DNA from: Nostocales cyanobacterium LEGE 12452
GTDB taxonomy: Bacteria; Cyanobacteriota; Cyanobacteriia; Cyanobacteriales; Nostocaceae
Reading direction: 5' to 3'
NCBI GenBank assembly: GCA_015206945.1
Contig: JADEXV010000031.1
Span: 1 to 44,784, forward strand
Length of the DNA: 44,784 nucleotides
Positions 33,291-41,479 of this stretch are shown here, in pieces; position 1 is the first letter of the stretch; the number at the start of each line of letters is the position of its first letter. Both the position numbers and the translations under genes were made by a program. Under the pieces are notes generated by a model. That model was given only the letters and a program-made list of their open reading frames with translations. It searched no databases and was not told the DNA's origin.

Positions 33291-33614
33291 CTAACGCCAA
33301 AGCTTATTTTCTAAATCGCGCAATTGACGCTCTAAACGGTCAATTCTACCCCTCAGTTCGTCCACTTCCGACTGGCGAGCTACCCCCAAATCCTGCATCA
33401 TATTTCGCATTTGCCGTTGCATTTGCACATCGAAGTTTCCTTGTTCCGACTTTAACTGCTGGGCAATATCATCTATTACCGCCTTGGCTTGCTCAGGATT
33501 GAGCTTACCGTCTTTGACTAAATCATCGCTGACTTGCCGCAATTTTTCTGCGACTATAGACGTTGTGCCAAGACCCACCATCATTAGCTGTTGCAACCAG
33601 TTGTTGTTATCCAT
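33291..33614 (-). CDS. Phasin-like coiled-coil protein, 107 aa
   Basis: A small, almost wholly helical protein. An amphipathic N-terminus (WLQQLMMVGLGTTSIVAEKLRQVSDDLV) is followed by an acidic/basic helix (LNPEQAKAVIDDIAQQL) and a heptad-type coiled coil at the C-terminus (VDELRGRIDRLERQLRDLENKL). This matches the phasin / polyhydroxyalkanoate granule-associated (COG3937-type) pattern seen in cyanobacteria. Whether it coats PHA granules is inference, since no pha genes are near. The ATG is preceded by AGGGAG. Confidence 0.72.
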   Translation of the reverse strand: MDNNNWLQQLMMVGLGTTSIVAEKLRQVSDDLVKDGKLNPEQAKAVIDDIAQQLKSEQGNFDVQMQRQMRNMMQDLGVARQSEVDELRGRIDRLERQLRDLENKLWR

Positions 33615-33835
33615 ACTCCCTTCCTTTTATCTTATTAACCAGCCGACCCTTGCTCCAGAGTTTAGGCAATCAAGCTTCTTAAAGCGTAGTTATTCTAGCC
33701 TACAGCTCTATTTTGGCAAATTGGCAAGCACAAGGATAAGGATCAAAGGGCGTGATTACACAACTCCTTAAGTTTAAGGTTGCCCAAATTTACCTATTTT
33801 GCGATGTCAGAGGCAATTCCCTATAAATTACAAAG

Positions 33836-33865
33836 CTCACACTCACCCCTGGCGGTGAATGTGAG
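33836..33865. terminator. Hairpin in the gap between the phasin-like and 2TM genes
   Basis: CTCACACTCACC / GGTGAATGTGAG (12 pairs, one mismatch) around a six-base loop. It lies about 90 bp beyond the stop of the minus-strand 2TM gene and could end that transcript. The rest of 33615-33954 shows no gene. Confidence 0.5.
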
Positions 33866-33954
33866 TAGTTCATGGGAAGATTTTATCTAGAAGGAGGCAC
33901 AAATTTAGACAACAGCGATCGCTAAATATCTGAGATTGATCGTTAAAGGAGAAG

Positions 33955-34365
33955 TTAAATTTGTGTACGCCATTTCTGAAAAGCGATCTCGTAATCCTCT
34001 GATTTACTCTGATAAACACTCCACCAATGAAAAAATAGTCCTAATCCCCATCCTAATACTGGGAAAATAGCCCAAAAATAACTAGGACTAGTGATTAAAT
34101 TTAAAAGAATAAGGAATAAATTCACCGCTAGGAAAGAAACAAAGTTTGACCAAAAGGCTCTGCGTCGAAAAGCATTAAATCTGTGTCGTAAACGTTGCTC
34201 TTCTTGTTGAGCCAACCACTTTTGTTCAGTTGTTTCCAAAATATTAGAAGAAATACCTAACTCAGATGCCATTTCTAAAAGCTGTTCTCGTGAAAATTCA
34301 CCTTTATCTTTACGAGTGAGTGCTTTTTGGAGGATTTGTTCTACATCTTCTGAATCGTAAGTCAT
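33955..34365 (-). CDS. 2TM-domain protein, 136 aa
   Basis: A soluble helical N-terminus (DVEQILQKALTRKDKGEFSREQLLEMASELGIS, shown in part) precedes two closely spaced membrane helices (NFVSFLAVNLFLILLNLI and YFWAIFPVLGWGLGLFFHWW), the layout of the 2TM family (PF13239-like). The first part resembles the short helical segment that precedes 2TM in many cyanobacterial proteins. ATG 34365 is chosen because AAGG lies 8 bases upstream; a GTG three codons earlier is in frame. Function unknown. Confidence 0.78.
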   Translation of the reverse strand: MTYDSEDVEQILQKALTRKDKGEFSREQLLEMASELGISSNILETTEQKWLAQQEEQRLRHRFNAFRRRAFWSNFVSFLAVNLFLILLNLITSPSYFWAIFPVLGWGLGLFFHWWSVYQSKSEDYEIAFQKWRTQI

Positions 34366-34557
34366 TTTAATCACCTTATAAGTTTGTGTGTAAATGCGCC
34401 TTTGATTTGACGAAATTATCGATGGGCTTCGTTCAATTCAGTTAGCAAATGTATCCACATTTTGCACCCAATACTTAGTTATATTCACAACACTATTATT
34501 TTCTCACAATTGATTTAGGGCTACTGTATTTGTCAATACCTCTATAATTGCTTTGAT

Positions 34558-34692
34558 AAGAGCGATCGCTGTCATGGCATTAAGCTAAACATTGTCATTA
34601 TGGAGTAAAGAAGGCTGGTAACTCGATTCCAGGTAAAGATCCAACTAACATATTGCTGCCTCAATCGAGTAAACATCGCTGAGATCGCTCTT
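34558..34692. repeat. Nested inverted repeats upstream of parA
   Basis: Outer arms AAGAGCGATC (34558-34567) and GATCGCTCTT (34683-34692) enclose inner arms ACTCGATT (34621-34628) and AATCGAGT (34663-34670). Both pairs are exact and nest in the right order, so the 135-bp stretch can fold as one extended structure. It could be a DNA-binding site cluster, a small structured RNA, or decay of a mobile element. Confidence 0.45.
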
Positions 34693-34800
34693 TTGAATTT
34701 CCGAAAATATTAAATTTAATGGAAGATTTAAAATATCAGCAGAGGTGTACGCTACCTAGTAGTCTGTCAAGTTTGATTTGATAGGTTCGTAGTTTGTGCT

Positions 34801-34906
34801 TTATAGCAGTTCTCATTCAGATGCGGTACAACGTTATATCGCAAGGGCTAGGGCACAGTATGCCGTGCCCCTAGCGGTACAACTCACGTAAACGAGAACT
34901 GCTATA
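34801..34906. mobile_element. MITE-like palindromic element
   Basis: Terminal inverted repeats TTATAGCAGTTCTC and GAGAACTGCTATAA-type ends bound a 106-bp element. Inside it, GCTAGGGCAC pairs with GTGCCCCTAGC around a short loop, so the element folds on itself, and GCGGTACAAC appears in both halves. The structure fits a non-autonomous Nostoc MITE. No transposase is in the window. It ends about 80 bp before parA. Confidence 0.6.
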
Positions 34907-34985
34907 ACGCTAACTACAAACAATCCGCACCTCTCAATTATTTCTTGACAAACTAGTGGGAATGCGTCAATAGAGGACTCAATCA

Positions 34986-35870
34986 ATGGGATATGTAATT
35001 GCTACTGCCAATATGAAAGGTGGTGTTGGTAAAACCACCCTCACTGTCAACTTAGCTACCTGTTTAGCTAAAAATCATGGCAAGCGGGTGCTGGTTCTTG
35101 ATTTAGACAGCCAAATTAGTGCCACACTCAGCTTGATGTCGCCTTTAGATTTTGCCAAGCGTCGGAAACAAAGTAAGACATTTAGGTATCTGATAGACGA
35201 AGTTATCAATCCAGATCCACAAGCAAAACTTACAATTCAGGATATTATTCAATCTCAGGTTTGTAATCTTCCTGGACTAGATTTATTGCCAGGAGACATC
35301 GATTTATATGATGAATTTGTTGTTTCAGAAATGCTGCATCAGCAAGCAACTGCTTTGGGCGAACAGGACTTTGAAACGATTTGGAATCGCTTTGAAAGGG
35401 TTTTAATTAATAACATCTTAAAACCAGTACGTCAAGAATATGATTTTATCCTTCTCGATTGCGCCCCTGGCTATAATCTATTGACTCGTAGCGCTTTAGC
35501 AGCTAGTGATTTCTACATACTCCCTGCGAAACCAGAACCATTATCTGTAGTAGGTATTCAACTTTTAGAAAGACGGATTGCCCAATTAAAAGATAGTCAC
35601 GGACATGAAACCAAGATAGATATAAAAATGTTGGGAATTGTATTTAGTATGTCCAGCGCTAACCTGCTCACTGGTAGATACTATAAACAAGTTATGCACC
35701 GCGTTGTAGAAGATTTTGGTGTCGAAAAAATTTGCAAAGTACAAATACCAGTTGATGTCAACGTTGCTAAGGCTGTTGATAGTTTTATGCCAGCTGTTTT
35801 AATTGCCCCCCAATCAGCAGGTTCAAAAGCTTTCTTGCAATTAACTCAGGAGTTGTTGCAAAAGCTGTAG
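34986..35870 (+). CDS. ParA/Soj-family ATPase, orphan, 294 aa
   Basis: The deviant Walker A motif KGGVGKTT is at residues 11-18 (ANMKGGVGKTTLTVNLA), followed by VLVLDLDSQISATLSL (switch I) and YDFILLDCAPGYNLLT (Walker B/switch II region). ParA-family ATPases position DNA or large protein complexes. No parB or centromere-like repeat cluster is adjacent, so it is an orphan; it may serve a non-chromosome cargo. An insertion of about 60 residues (SKTFRYLIDEVINPD and QATALGEQDFETIWNR) fits the larger cyanobacterial type. It is preceded by a structured repeat region. Confidence 0.88.
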   Translation: MGYVIATANMKGGVGKTTLTVNLATCLAKNHGKRVLVLDLDSQISATLSLMSPLDFAKRRKQSKTFRYLIDEVINPDPQAKLTIQDIIQSQVCNLPGLDLLPGDIDLYDEFVVSEMLHQQATALGEQDFETIWNRFERVLINNILKPVRQEYDFILLDCAPGYNLLTRSALAASDFYILPAKPEPLSVVGIQLLERRIAQLKDSHGHETKIDIKMLGIVFSMSSANLLTGRYYKQVMHRVVEDFGVEKICKVQIPVDVNVAKAVDSFMPAVLIAPQSAGSKAFLQLTQELLQKL

Positions 35871-35933
35871 CTCTACTCTAGTTAATCATTGATGAGCAAC
35901 ACGATTTCCAATTTATTAAATTAGAGAAATGAA

Positions 35934-35964
35934 TGTAAAGACGTAGCAGTGCTACGTCTTTACA
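35934..35964. repeat. Palindromic repeat between parA and the GGDEF-EAL gene
   Basis: TGTAAAGACGTAGCA and its exact reverse complement flank a single G, giving a 15-bp perfect stem. It belongs to the same general family as 30539-30558 and 41380-41410. It may act as the terminator of parA (64 bp after its stop). Confidence 0.7.
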
Positions 35965-36079
35965 AGGGTTTTAGGCAATTTCACTAGATATATATTAAAT
36001 AGCTCGGAAATCTGAACCTTTCAATTTTTACAAAGGTCTGAAGAAAGAGAATTTATACTTACTCGGTGAGAAACAAGCT

Positions 36080-36235
36080 ATGTGGAATCAATCTCAAATT
36101 TCTAAATTAAAATTCTCTATTCAAGAAAAACTGTTTAAGCATGAGGTCAATCTAAAATCTAAAATCCCCAATTCAGTAACAAATAAGTTATCCTTTCCTA
36201 AAGATCAGCAGTTATACGGAAGCTATAATCGGTGA
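36080..36235 (+). CDS. Possible 51-aa ORF, uncertain
   Basis: ATG 36080 follows GGTGAG by about 8 bases and opens a 51-codon frame (MWNQSQISKLKFSIQEKL..., ending QLYGSYNR) that stops 46 bp before the permease-GGDEF-EAL gene. It is Lys- and Asn-rich with no recognisable motif. The high AT content makes chance likely. It could be a leader peptide for the next gene. Confidence 0.22.
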   Translation: MWNQSQISKLKFSIQEKLFKHEVNLKSKIPNSVTNKLSFPKDQQLYGSYNR

Positions 36236-36281
36236 GATTCAGCTATTGAGTGAAAAGGTCAGTAAATCTCACTAAGAAACA

Positions 36282-39200
36282 ATGGTTAGTAACGATTCTG
36301 CACGGGCGGACAACAATCAGCACTTGCTAATGCGCCTACCACGGACTCTAAGTTATCTCGAAACCTGGGGCTTTGGATTAACTGGTCATGTTGGATGGAT
36401 TGGTACAGCCCCCATCATTCATGCAGCGTTAGGGCCGAAAGCTATCTTAGTTTGGTTTTTTGGCACGATTATTTCCTTTTTGCTTAACTTGCAGGTACAA
36501 AGTCTAGGTAGGCATTGGTCAGATGTTGCCGGAGGAACCCCAAACTATACCACAAGGCTATTAAAGAAATTTCCTGGCTTAGGTCGTTACGTAGCATTAG
36601 GATACTTTTTTAGCTGGGCAGCAGCACCTGCGCTGTATGCGATTATTCTCACCAACCTAATTAAAGTCAATTTTGAAACATTAGGTATTTCTTGTCCAGA
36701 AAGTTTATTAAAAATTTTATTTACAGCGATTCCATTTATTTTAGCGTTCAGTGGCACCCGTGCTTTAGCGCTCCTACATTTATTTTTTGTATTCCCAGCG
36801 ATTTTATTACTGTTATTGTTTTGTGTTCAAGGCGTATTATGGTTAGCCTTCTCATCTGCTAATTTTAATTTTCTTCCAACTAGCATACATAGCCTAAGCT
36901 TTCAAGAATGGGCAAAATGGTTTTTTCTAGCTAGCTATTCAATTTATGCTTGTGAAACCACTTCTTCTTTCGTTGCTAATAGTCGCCACCCATATAAAAC
37001 TTTAAAGTTTTTAACAGTAGCTGCTTGGTTAATTCCTCCAGTATTTCTAGGTGGTTCTTGGGTATTAATGTGTTCTACTCCAAATTCAACAATAGGTGAG
37101 GATGCGTTTCTAAATCTAGTAGAAGCTTCTAAACCTTTTTGGGGTGAATCTGCCCCATTTTTAGTAACACTTTTGATTACTATATCTTGCCTTCTAAGTT
37201 CTGCTACAGCAGTTTCTAACTCTCCTCGGATGTTATACCAGCTTGCGTTAGACAGACAGCTTTCTCCTATATTTGCATTAGTTTCCCGTCAAGGTGTCCT
37301 TGGGCCTGCTATTTTAGTTACCTTTCTCCTCAGTTTGCTTTGTCTAAATTTGGGAAATATATCTCAGCTTGTCACAGTAGCAGGCACCTGTTATCTCATG
37401 TCTATTATGGGCCTGCATCTGGGATTATGGATGTGTCGTGGCAAACCATACGTGTTATGGCCTTGGTGTTCACTTGGTTTTTTCTTGGTAGAAGCGGTAG
37501 TTCTAATAGTGGGAGGTTTAGCTTGGAACTGGAGAGATTTCTTAGCGGGATTATTATTACCTATTATTTTGATGATCGGAGATTTAGTGTTACGTCGCTT
37601 AAGATTTGCACCATTACAGCCAAATTGGTGGACACAGCGTTACGATACTAAGTCTAGTAGAAATAATCCAGATTTTGTAGTATTACAAGTGATTGTTTTA
37701 GTATCATTGATTTGTATTACTGCCACAATCAGTTGGGTTATTCGCGATTTTGTAGATAGATTTTCTAATCATCCTCAAAATTCTTTCCTAGCGATTTTAT
37801 TAGTGACGCTTTCTTTTGCAGGGGTTGCGATCGCTTGTTGGACAACCTTACCACAAATTATTGCTATTGATGAAGCACGCAAACAAGCAAGAAACCTATT
37901 TATCACTACTCTCGATACTGTTCCAGATACTGTTTTAGTATTAGATGAAGACGGGGCAATTTCTCAAACAAATGCTGCTGCTGAAGAATTATTTCAAACA
38001 AGTATTCAGCAGTTGCTTGGGCAAAACTTGAATCAACTTCTAATATGCTATCACGGCAAACCGGAGCAATGGTCTACTAGAAGTGAGCAAAGCTTGAAAA
38101 TTAACCAAGGTTTGCGAATTGTTGAATCGACGATTTCCCAGCCATTTAATTCTCTGCTACGGGAGTATATTGTTATTGTTCGTGACATCACTAAGCGGAA
38201 GCTAGCAGAAGAGGAGTTAGTCCAGTATCGTTATCAACTTGAGCAGTTGGTGCTAGAACGTACTATTGAACTTATTAGAGTTAATCAACAACTTCAACAA
38301 GATATTGTTAAACGTCAAGAAGCACAAGAACAATTACTGCACAATAGTCTTCATGATGGGCTAACTGGATTACCTAATCAACGATTATTTATGGAGCGGG
38401 TGCAGCAGGCAATAGAACAGGCTAAACAGCAAAATAATTATTTATTTGCCGTACTCTTCTTAGACCTAGATCGCTTTAAAGTTGTTAATGACAGCCTTGG
38501 ACATCTACTAGGAAATCAACTTTTAATTGCAATTTCTCATCGGCTCAAGTCAGTTCTGCGAGGCGGAGACATAGTAGCTCGTTTTGGTGGAGATGAGTTC
38601 ACAATCTTAATTGAGGAAATTGAGGATATCAACACCGCAATACAGGTGGCCGAGCGAATTAAAAAGGTGCTAACTCTACCATTTCAATTAAACGAGCATC
38701 GGGTGTTTACTAATGTTAGTATTGGCATCGCTTTAAGTAGAACAGATTATGAGCAAGCAGCGCAGATTCTACGCGATGCTGATGTGGCAATGTATTGTGC
38801 CAAATCACTTGGTAAGGCACGTTATGAGGTTTTTGATCCAAAGATGCACGAGGGTGCAGCTTTGCTCTTGGAGTTAGAAACTGCTTTGCGAAATGCGCTG
38901 CTCAAGCAAGAAGAATTTCGCCTTGATTACCAGCCAATTGTTTCACTAACAACTGGCAAAATTATTGGATTTGAGGCACTGATACGTTGGTATCATCCAG
39001 AAAGAGGACTTATTTCCCCTCAAGATTTTATTCCTTTGGCTGAAGAAACTGGCATGATTGTTAGTATCGGACAATGGGTGCTTTATGAAGCCTGTTCCCA
39101 AATGCACAAATGGCATAAACAATTTCCTACCTCACAACGTTTGACGATTAGCGTAAATTTTTCTGGTAAGCAAATCACGCAACCTGATGTGTTTAAACAG

Positions 39201-39665
39201 GTTAAACATATTTTGCAGCAAACTGGACTGGAGCCATACTGTTTGAAATTGGAAATTACTGAAAGCTTGTTGATGGATAATTTTGAATTAGCTACCACCG
39301 TGCTTTCTCAATTAACAGCGCTGAATGTTGAAATGCACATGGATGATTTCGGGACTGGCTATTCATCGTTGAGTTATCTACATCGCCTACCAATCAAAAC
39401 CATTAAGATTGACCGCTCTTTTGTCACTAGTATAGGTAGTCGAGGAGAAAACTTAGAAATTATTCGAGCGATTGTGACATTAGCCCATAATTTAAATATG
39501 TCTGTAACAGCAGAAGGCATAGAAACTGTAGACCAATTAGCCCAATTGAAGGCTTTACAATGTGATTATGGGCAAGGGTATTTCTTCTTACCACCTATGG
39601 AACGGGCAGAAGTAGAAATACTACTTGCTGCTAACTTGTGCGGAAAAAACTTTTTAAAAAGATAA
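36282..39665 (+). CDS. APC-type permease fused to PAS-GGDEF-EAL, 1127 aa
   Basis: Residues about 20-440 form a polytopic APC-superfamily permease-like domain (about 10-12 helices, for example GFGLTGHVGWIGTAPIIHAAL, then SSATAVSNSPRMLYQLALDRQ, typical of amino-acid permeases). Two more helices lie at 466-525. A PAS domain covers about 538-640 (VPDTVLVLDEDGAISQTNAAAEELF), then a coiled coil (640-690), a GGDEF domain with RFGGDEF (GGDEF 769-773) and an upstream inhibitory RxxD site (760-763), and an EAL domain with EAL (898-900), DDFGTG (1021-1026) and K1042. Both catalytic domains look intact, so it may make and degrade c-di-GMP. The permease may act as a solute sensor. It is encoded downstream of parA. 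Confidence 0.88.
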   Translation: MVSNDSARADNNQHLLMRLPRTLSYLETWGFGLTGHVGWIGTAPIIHAALGPKAILVWFFGTIISFLLNLQVQSLGRHWSDVAGGTPNYTTRLLKKFPGLGRYVALGYFFSWAAAPALYAIILTNLIKVNFETLGISCPESLLKILFTAIPFILAFSGTRALALLHLFFVFPAILLLLLFCVQGVLWLAFSSANFNFLPTSIHSLSFQEWAKWFFLASYSIYACETTSSFVANSRHPYKTLKFLTVAAWLIPPVFLGGSWVLMCSTPNSTIGEDAFLNLVEASKPFWGESAPFLVTLLITISCLLSSATAVSNSPRMLYQLALDRQLSPIFALVSRQGVLGPAILVTFLLSLLCLNLGNISQLVTVAGTCYLMSIMGLHLGLWMCRGKPYVLWPWCSLGFFLVEAVVLIVGGLAWNWRDFLAGLLLPIILMIGDLVLRRLRFAPLQPNWWTQRYDTKSSRNNPDFVVLQVIVLVSLICITATISWVIRDFVDRFSNHPQNSFLAILLVTLSFAGVAIACWTTLPQIIAIDEARKQARNLFITTLDTVPDTVLVLDEDGAISQTNAAAEELFQTSIQQLLGQNLNQLLICYHGKPEQWSTRSEQSLKINQGLRIVESTISQPFNSLLREYIVIVRDITKRKLAEEELVQYRYQLEQLVLERTIELIRVNQQLQQDIVKRQEAQEQLLHNSLHDGLTGLPNQRLFMERVQQAIEQAKQQNNYLFAVLFLDLDRFKVVNDSLGHLLGNQLLIAISHRLKSVLRGGDIVARFGGDEFTILIEEIEDINTAIQVAERIKKVLTLPFQLNEHRVFTNVSIGIALSRTDYEQAAQILRDADVAMYCAKSLGKARYEVFDPKMHEGAALLLELETALRNALLKQEEFRLDYQPIVSLTTGKIIGFEALIRWYHPERGLISPQDFIPLAEETGMIVSIGQWVLYEACSQMHKWHKQFPTSQRLTISVNFSGKQITQPDVFKQVKHILQQTGLEPYCLKLEITESLLMDNFELATTVLSQLTALNVEMHMDDFGTGYSSLSYLHRLPIKTIKIDRSFVTSIGSRGENLEIIRAIVTLAHNLNMSVTAEGIETVDQLAQLKALQCDYGQGYFFLPPMERAEVEILLAANLCGKNFLKR

Positions 39666-39739
39666 AATCTTGGGAGTAAATTCTGTTTAGAGAAACACCT
39701 TCTCAAACTGGGCGATTAATTTCACTTGACAATCTATTT

Positions 39740-40891
39740 TTAGTGTAGCGCTGATTGTAGCTGGAAATTTTCTACGTTATCAACTAACCCTTCTTCTAAC
39801 AAAAGCTCGTTAACAAAAGTATCAATTTTGTGCCGATCGATATTTTGCATGACTATAATGTGTACCCAATTTTCATAAATCGCTAGCTGCCACTTTTTAA
39901 TTAACCTTTGAGAAGGTTTTTGGAACACTACGGTATTGGAAAATTTATTGAGCATACATGGATATTCTCTGATTTTCAGTTGTTGGAAAAGATATTGAGC
40001 ATTATCTATACAGGTTTTTGCTTCTTTGGCTAATCCATCATAACCTCTGGTTTTTATTGCATACCAGAGAATCAGAGGGGTATGACCGTTTCTAGAACCC
40101 AGAATAGTTGTATCTGATGAACCAATATATTCAATTTCTGTTTCAACTTTTTCTACCCATTTTTTCTTGGTTAAAACTACACCGCAAGGCAAGGGTGAAC
40201 CAATGAATTTAGCAGAAATAGCTATACTATCTATAGGTTTTTGAAAGTTAACTTGTGGAGCGCCATCTAGAAAGGGTAATATTAATCCTGAAAGAGCGGC
40301 ATCACAATGAATGTAGTAATCTTTAATTTGATTGCGTTCTAAGATTTCAAGAACTTTGTCTAAGTTATCAATTGCACCTTTGACAGTAGTCCCAATATTC
40401 AAATTGACGATCGCAGGACAATTACGATTTTCGCTAATGAGTTTTTCAAAATGCTCATAATTCATCTCTCCATTAATTTGTGAGTTAACAATATTGTGTT
40501 GGATACGGAATAATTTTGCCGCTTTTGGTATGGAGTAATGAGAGTCTTGTGATGAATAAAGAATGCCATTAGGGTAAATTTCTCTTGCTAAAAATATTCC
40601 ATATAAATTACCTTCAGTTCCACCAGCAGTAACATAACCCCAAAACTGATTTTCTGGAATTTTATAAAGTTGGGCAAAAAAAGATAATACTTCTTGCTCA
40701 AACTTACGAGAATGGAGACCAAAATCTGGTTCAATATATGGATCTCCAGCATTATTTAACAGAAGATTGAAAAATTTAGCGATCGCACTGTAATCACAAC
40801 TTAAATTATATGGATAGCCTGCATGAAGCTGCGATCGCTGTTCTATTTGCACTAGAAAATCAGACAATTCCTTAGCAACTTTATTTGACAT
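39740..40891 (-). CDS. hdc: PLP-dependent histidine decarboxylase-like protein, 383 aa
   Basis: A group II amino acid decarboxylase closely resembling the PLP-type histidine decarboxylase of Morganella (recalled from memory): FWGYVTAGGTEGNLYGIFLARE, DSHYSIPKAAKLFRI (His118, ring stacking), IHCDAALSG (Asp197), GSPLPCGVVL and GSRNGHTPLILW. The product would be histamine. The PLP lysine is K228, but the usual SGHK is here SAK: one residue fewer, and the His that normally precedes Lys and contacts the PLP phosphate is lost. The enzyme might be weak, altered or inactive. It stands alone with no histidine antiporter nearby. Confidence 0.82.
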   Translation of the reverse strand: MSNKVAKELSDFLVQIEQRSQLHAGYPYNLSCDYSAIAKFFNLLLNNAGDPYIEPDFGLHSRKFEQEVLSFFAQLYKIPENQFWGYVTAGGTEGNLYGIFLAREIYPNGILYSSQDSHYSIPKAAKLFRIQHNIVNSQINGEMNYEHFEKLISENRNCPAIVNLNIGTTVKGAIDNLDKVLEILERNQIKDYYIHCDAALSGLILPFLDGAPQVNFQKPIDSIAISAKFIGSPLPCGVVLTKKKWVEKVETEIEYIGSSDTTILGSRNGHTPLILWYAIKTRGYDGLAKEAKTCIDNAQYLFQQLKIREYPCMLNKFSNTVVFQKPSQRLIKKWQLAIYENWVHIIVMQNIDRHKIDTFVNELLLEEGLVDNVENFQLQSALH

Positions 40892-41305
40892 ATCTTTGTA
40901 TCTCTTAAATTTTGATTGAGTTAATGGATGTTTTAAACTAAATTCTACGTATTAATCCATACCTTTAGATTTTCTTAATAATCCATTGGTTTGGCTCTTT
41001 AACTAAAGATAATACAGTGAAAATACTGACAAACATTCAGTAATAATACCCAATTTTTTTCGACCAAAGTATATTACACTTAGAACTTCTGCATAATACA
41101 AAATAACCAGAATGCGTATTACGTAAAATACTTTTTAGTCGCTGACTGCAACCTGATTTAATCACATATTTAACTTTGTGATCATTGCGTAATTTCTGCA
41201 AATGACTAATACCGCAAGGTGGAAGTCAAAAGAATTATATTCCAAGCTCTTGCGTCATTTGAAATGTATGTTTATTTACACCATTCTGTACTAGGCTATA
41301 CAAGC

Positions 41306-41327
41306 GAAGTCCGCTGATGCGGACTTC
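41306..41327. repeat. Perfect short hairpin
   Basis: A 9-bp perfect stem with a TGAT loop. It has no T-run on the plus strand and lies upstream of the hdc-like gene. It could be the terminator of ileS read from the minus strand or a dispersed REP element. Confidence 0.55.
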
Positions 41328-41379
41328 ATCAAGCTAAAAAGATGTTTCCAGAAATTAAATAGGCGTTATACAAAATACT

Positions 41380-41410
41380 TGTAGAGACATAGCACTGCTA
41401 CGTCTCTACA
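41380..41410. repeat. Palindromic repeat after ileS
   Basis: TGTAGAGACATAGCA and TGCTACGTCTCTACA pair with a single A/C mismatch around one base. It is the imperfect sister of the repeat at 35934-35964, about 70 bp downstream of the ileS stop. Confidence 0.65.
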
Positions 41411-41479
41411 TTCTTAAGTGCATTTAGCCATTTGTCGGTTAGTGACTTCTAATCTGCTAGCGCCGTGGGATTTTTGCTT

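Larger units (their letters stand above)
40892..41479. other. Gene-free region with hairpin repeats
   Basis: 588 bp between the hdc-like start and the ileS stop (both minus strand). It holds a perfect hairpin GAAGTCCGC-TGAT-GCGGACTTC at 41306-41327 and the palindromic repeat at 41380-41410. No ORF, tRNA or riboswitch is seen. The hdc-like promoter must be here, close to 40900-41000. Confidence 0.6.
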
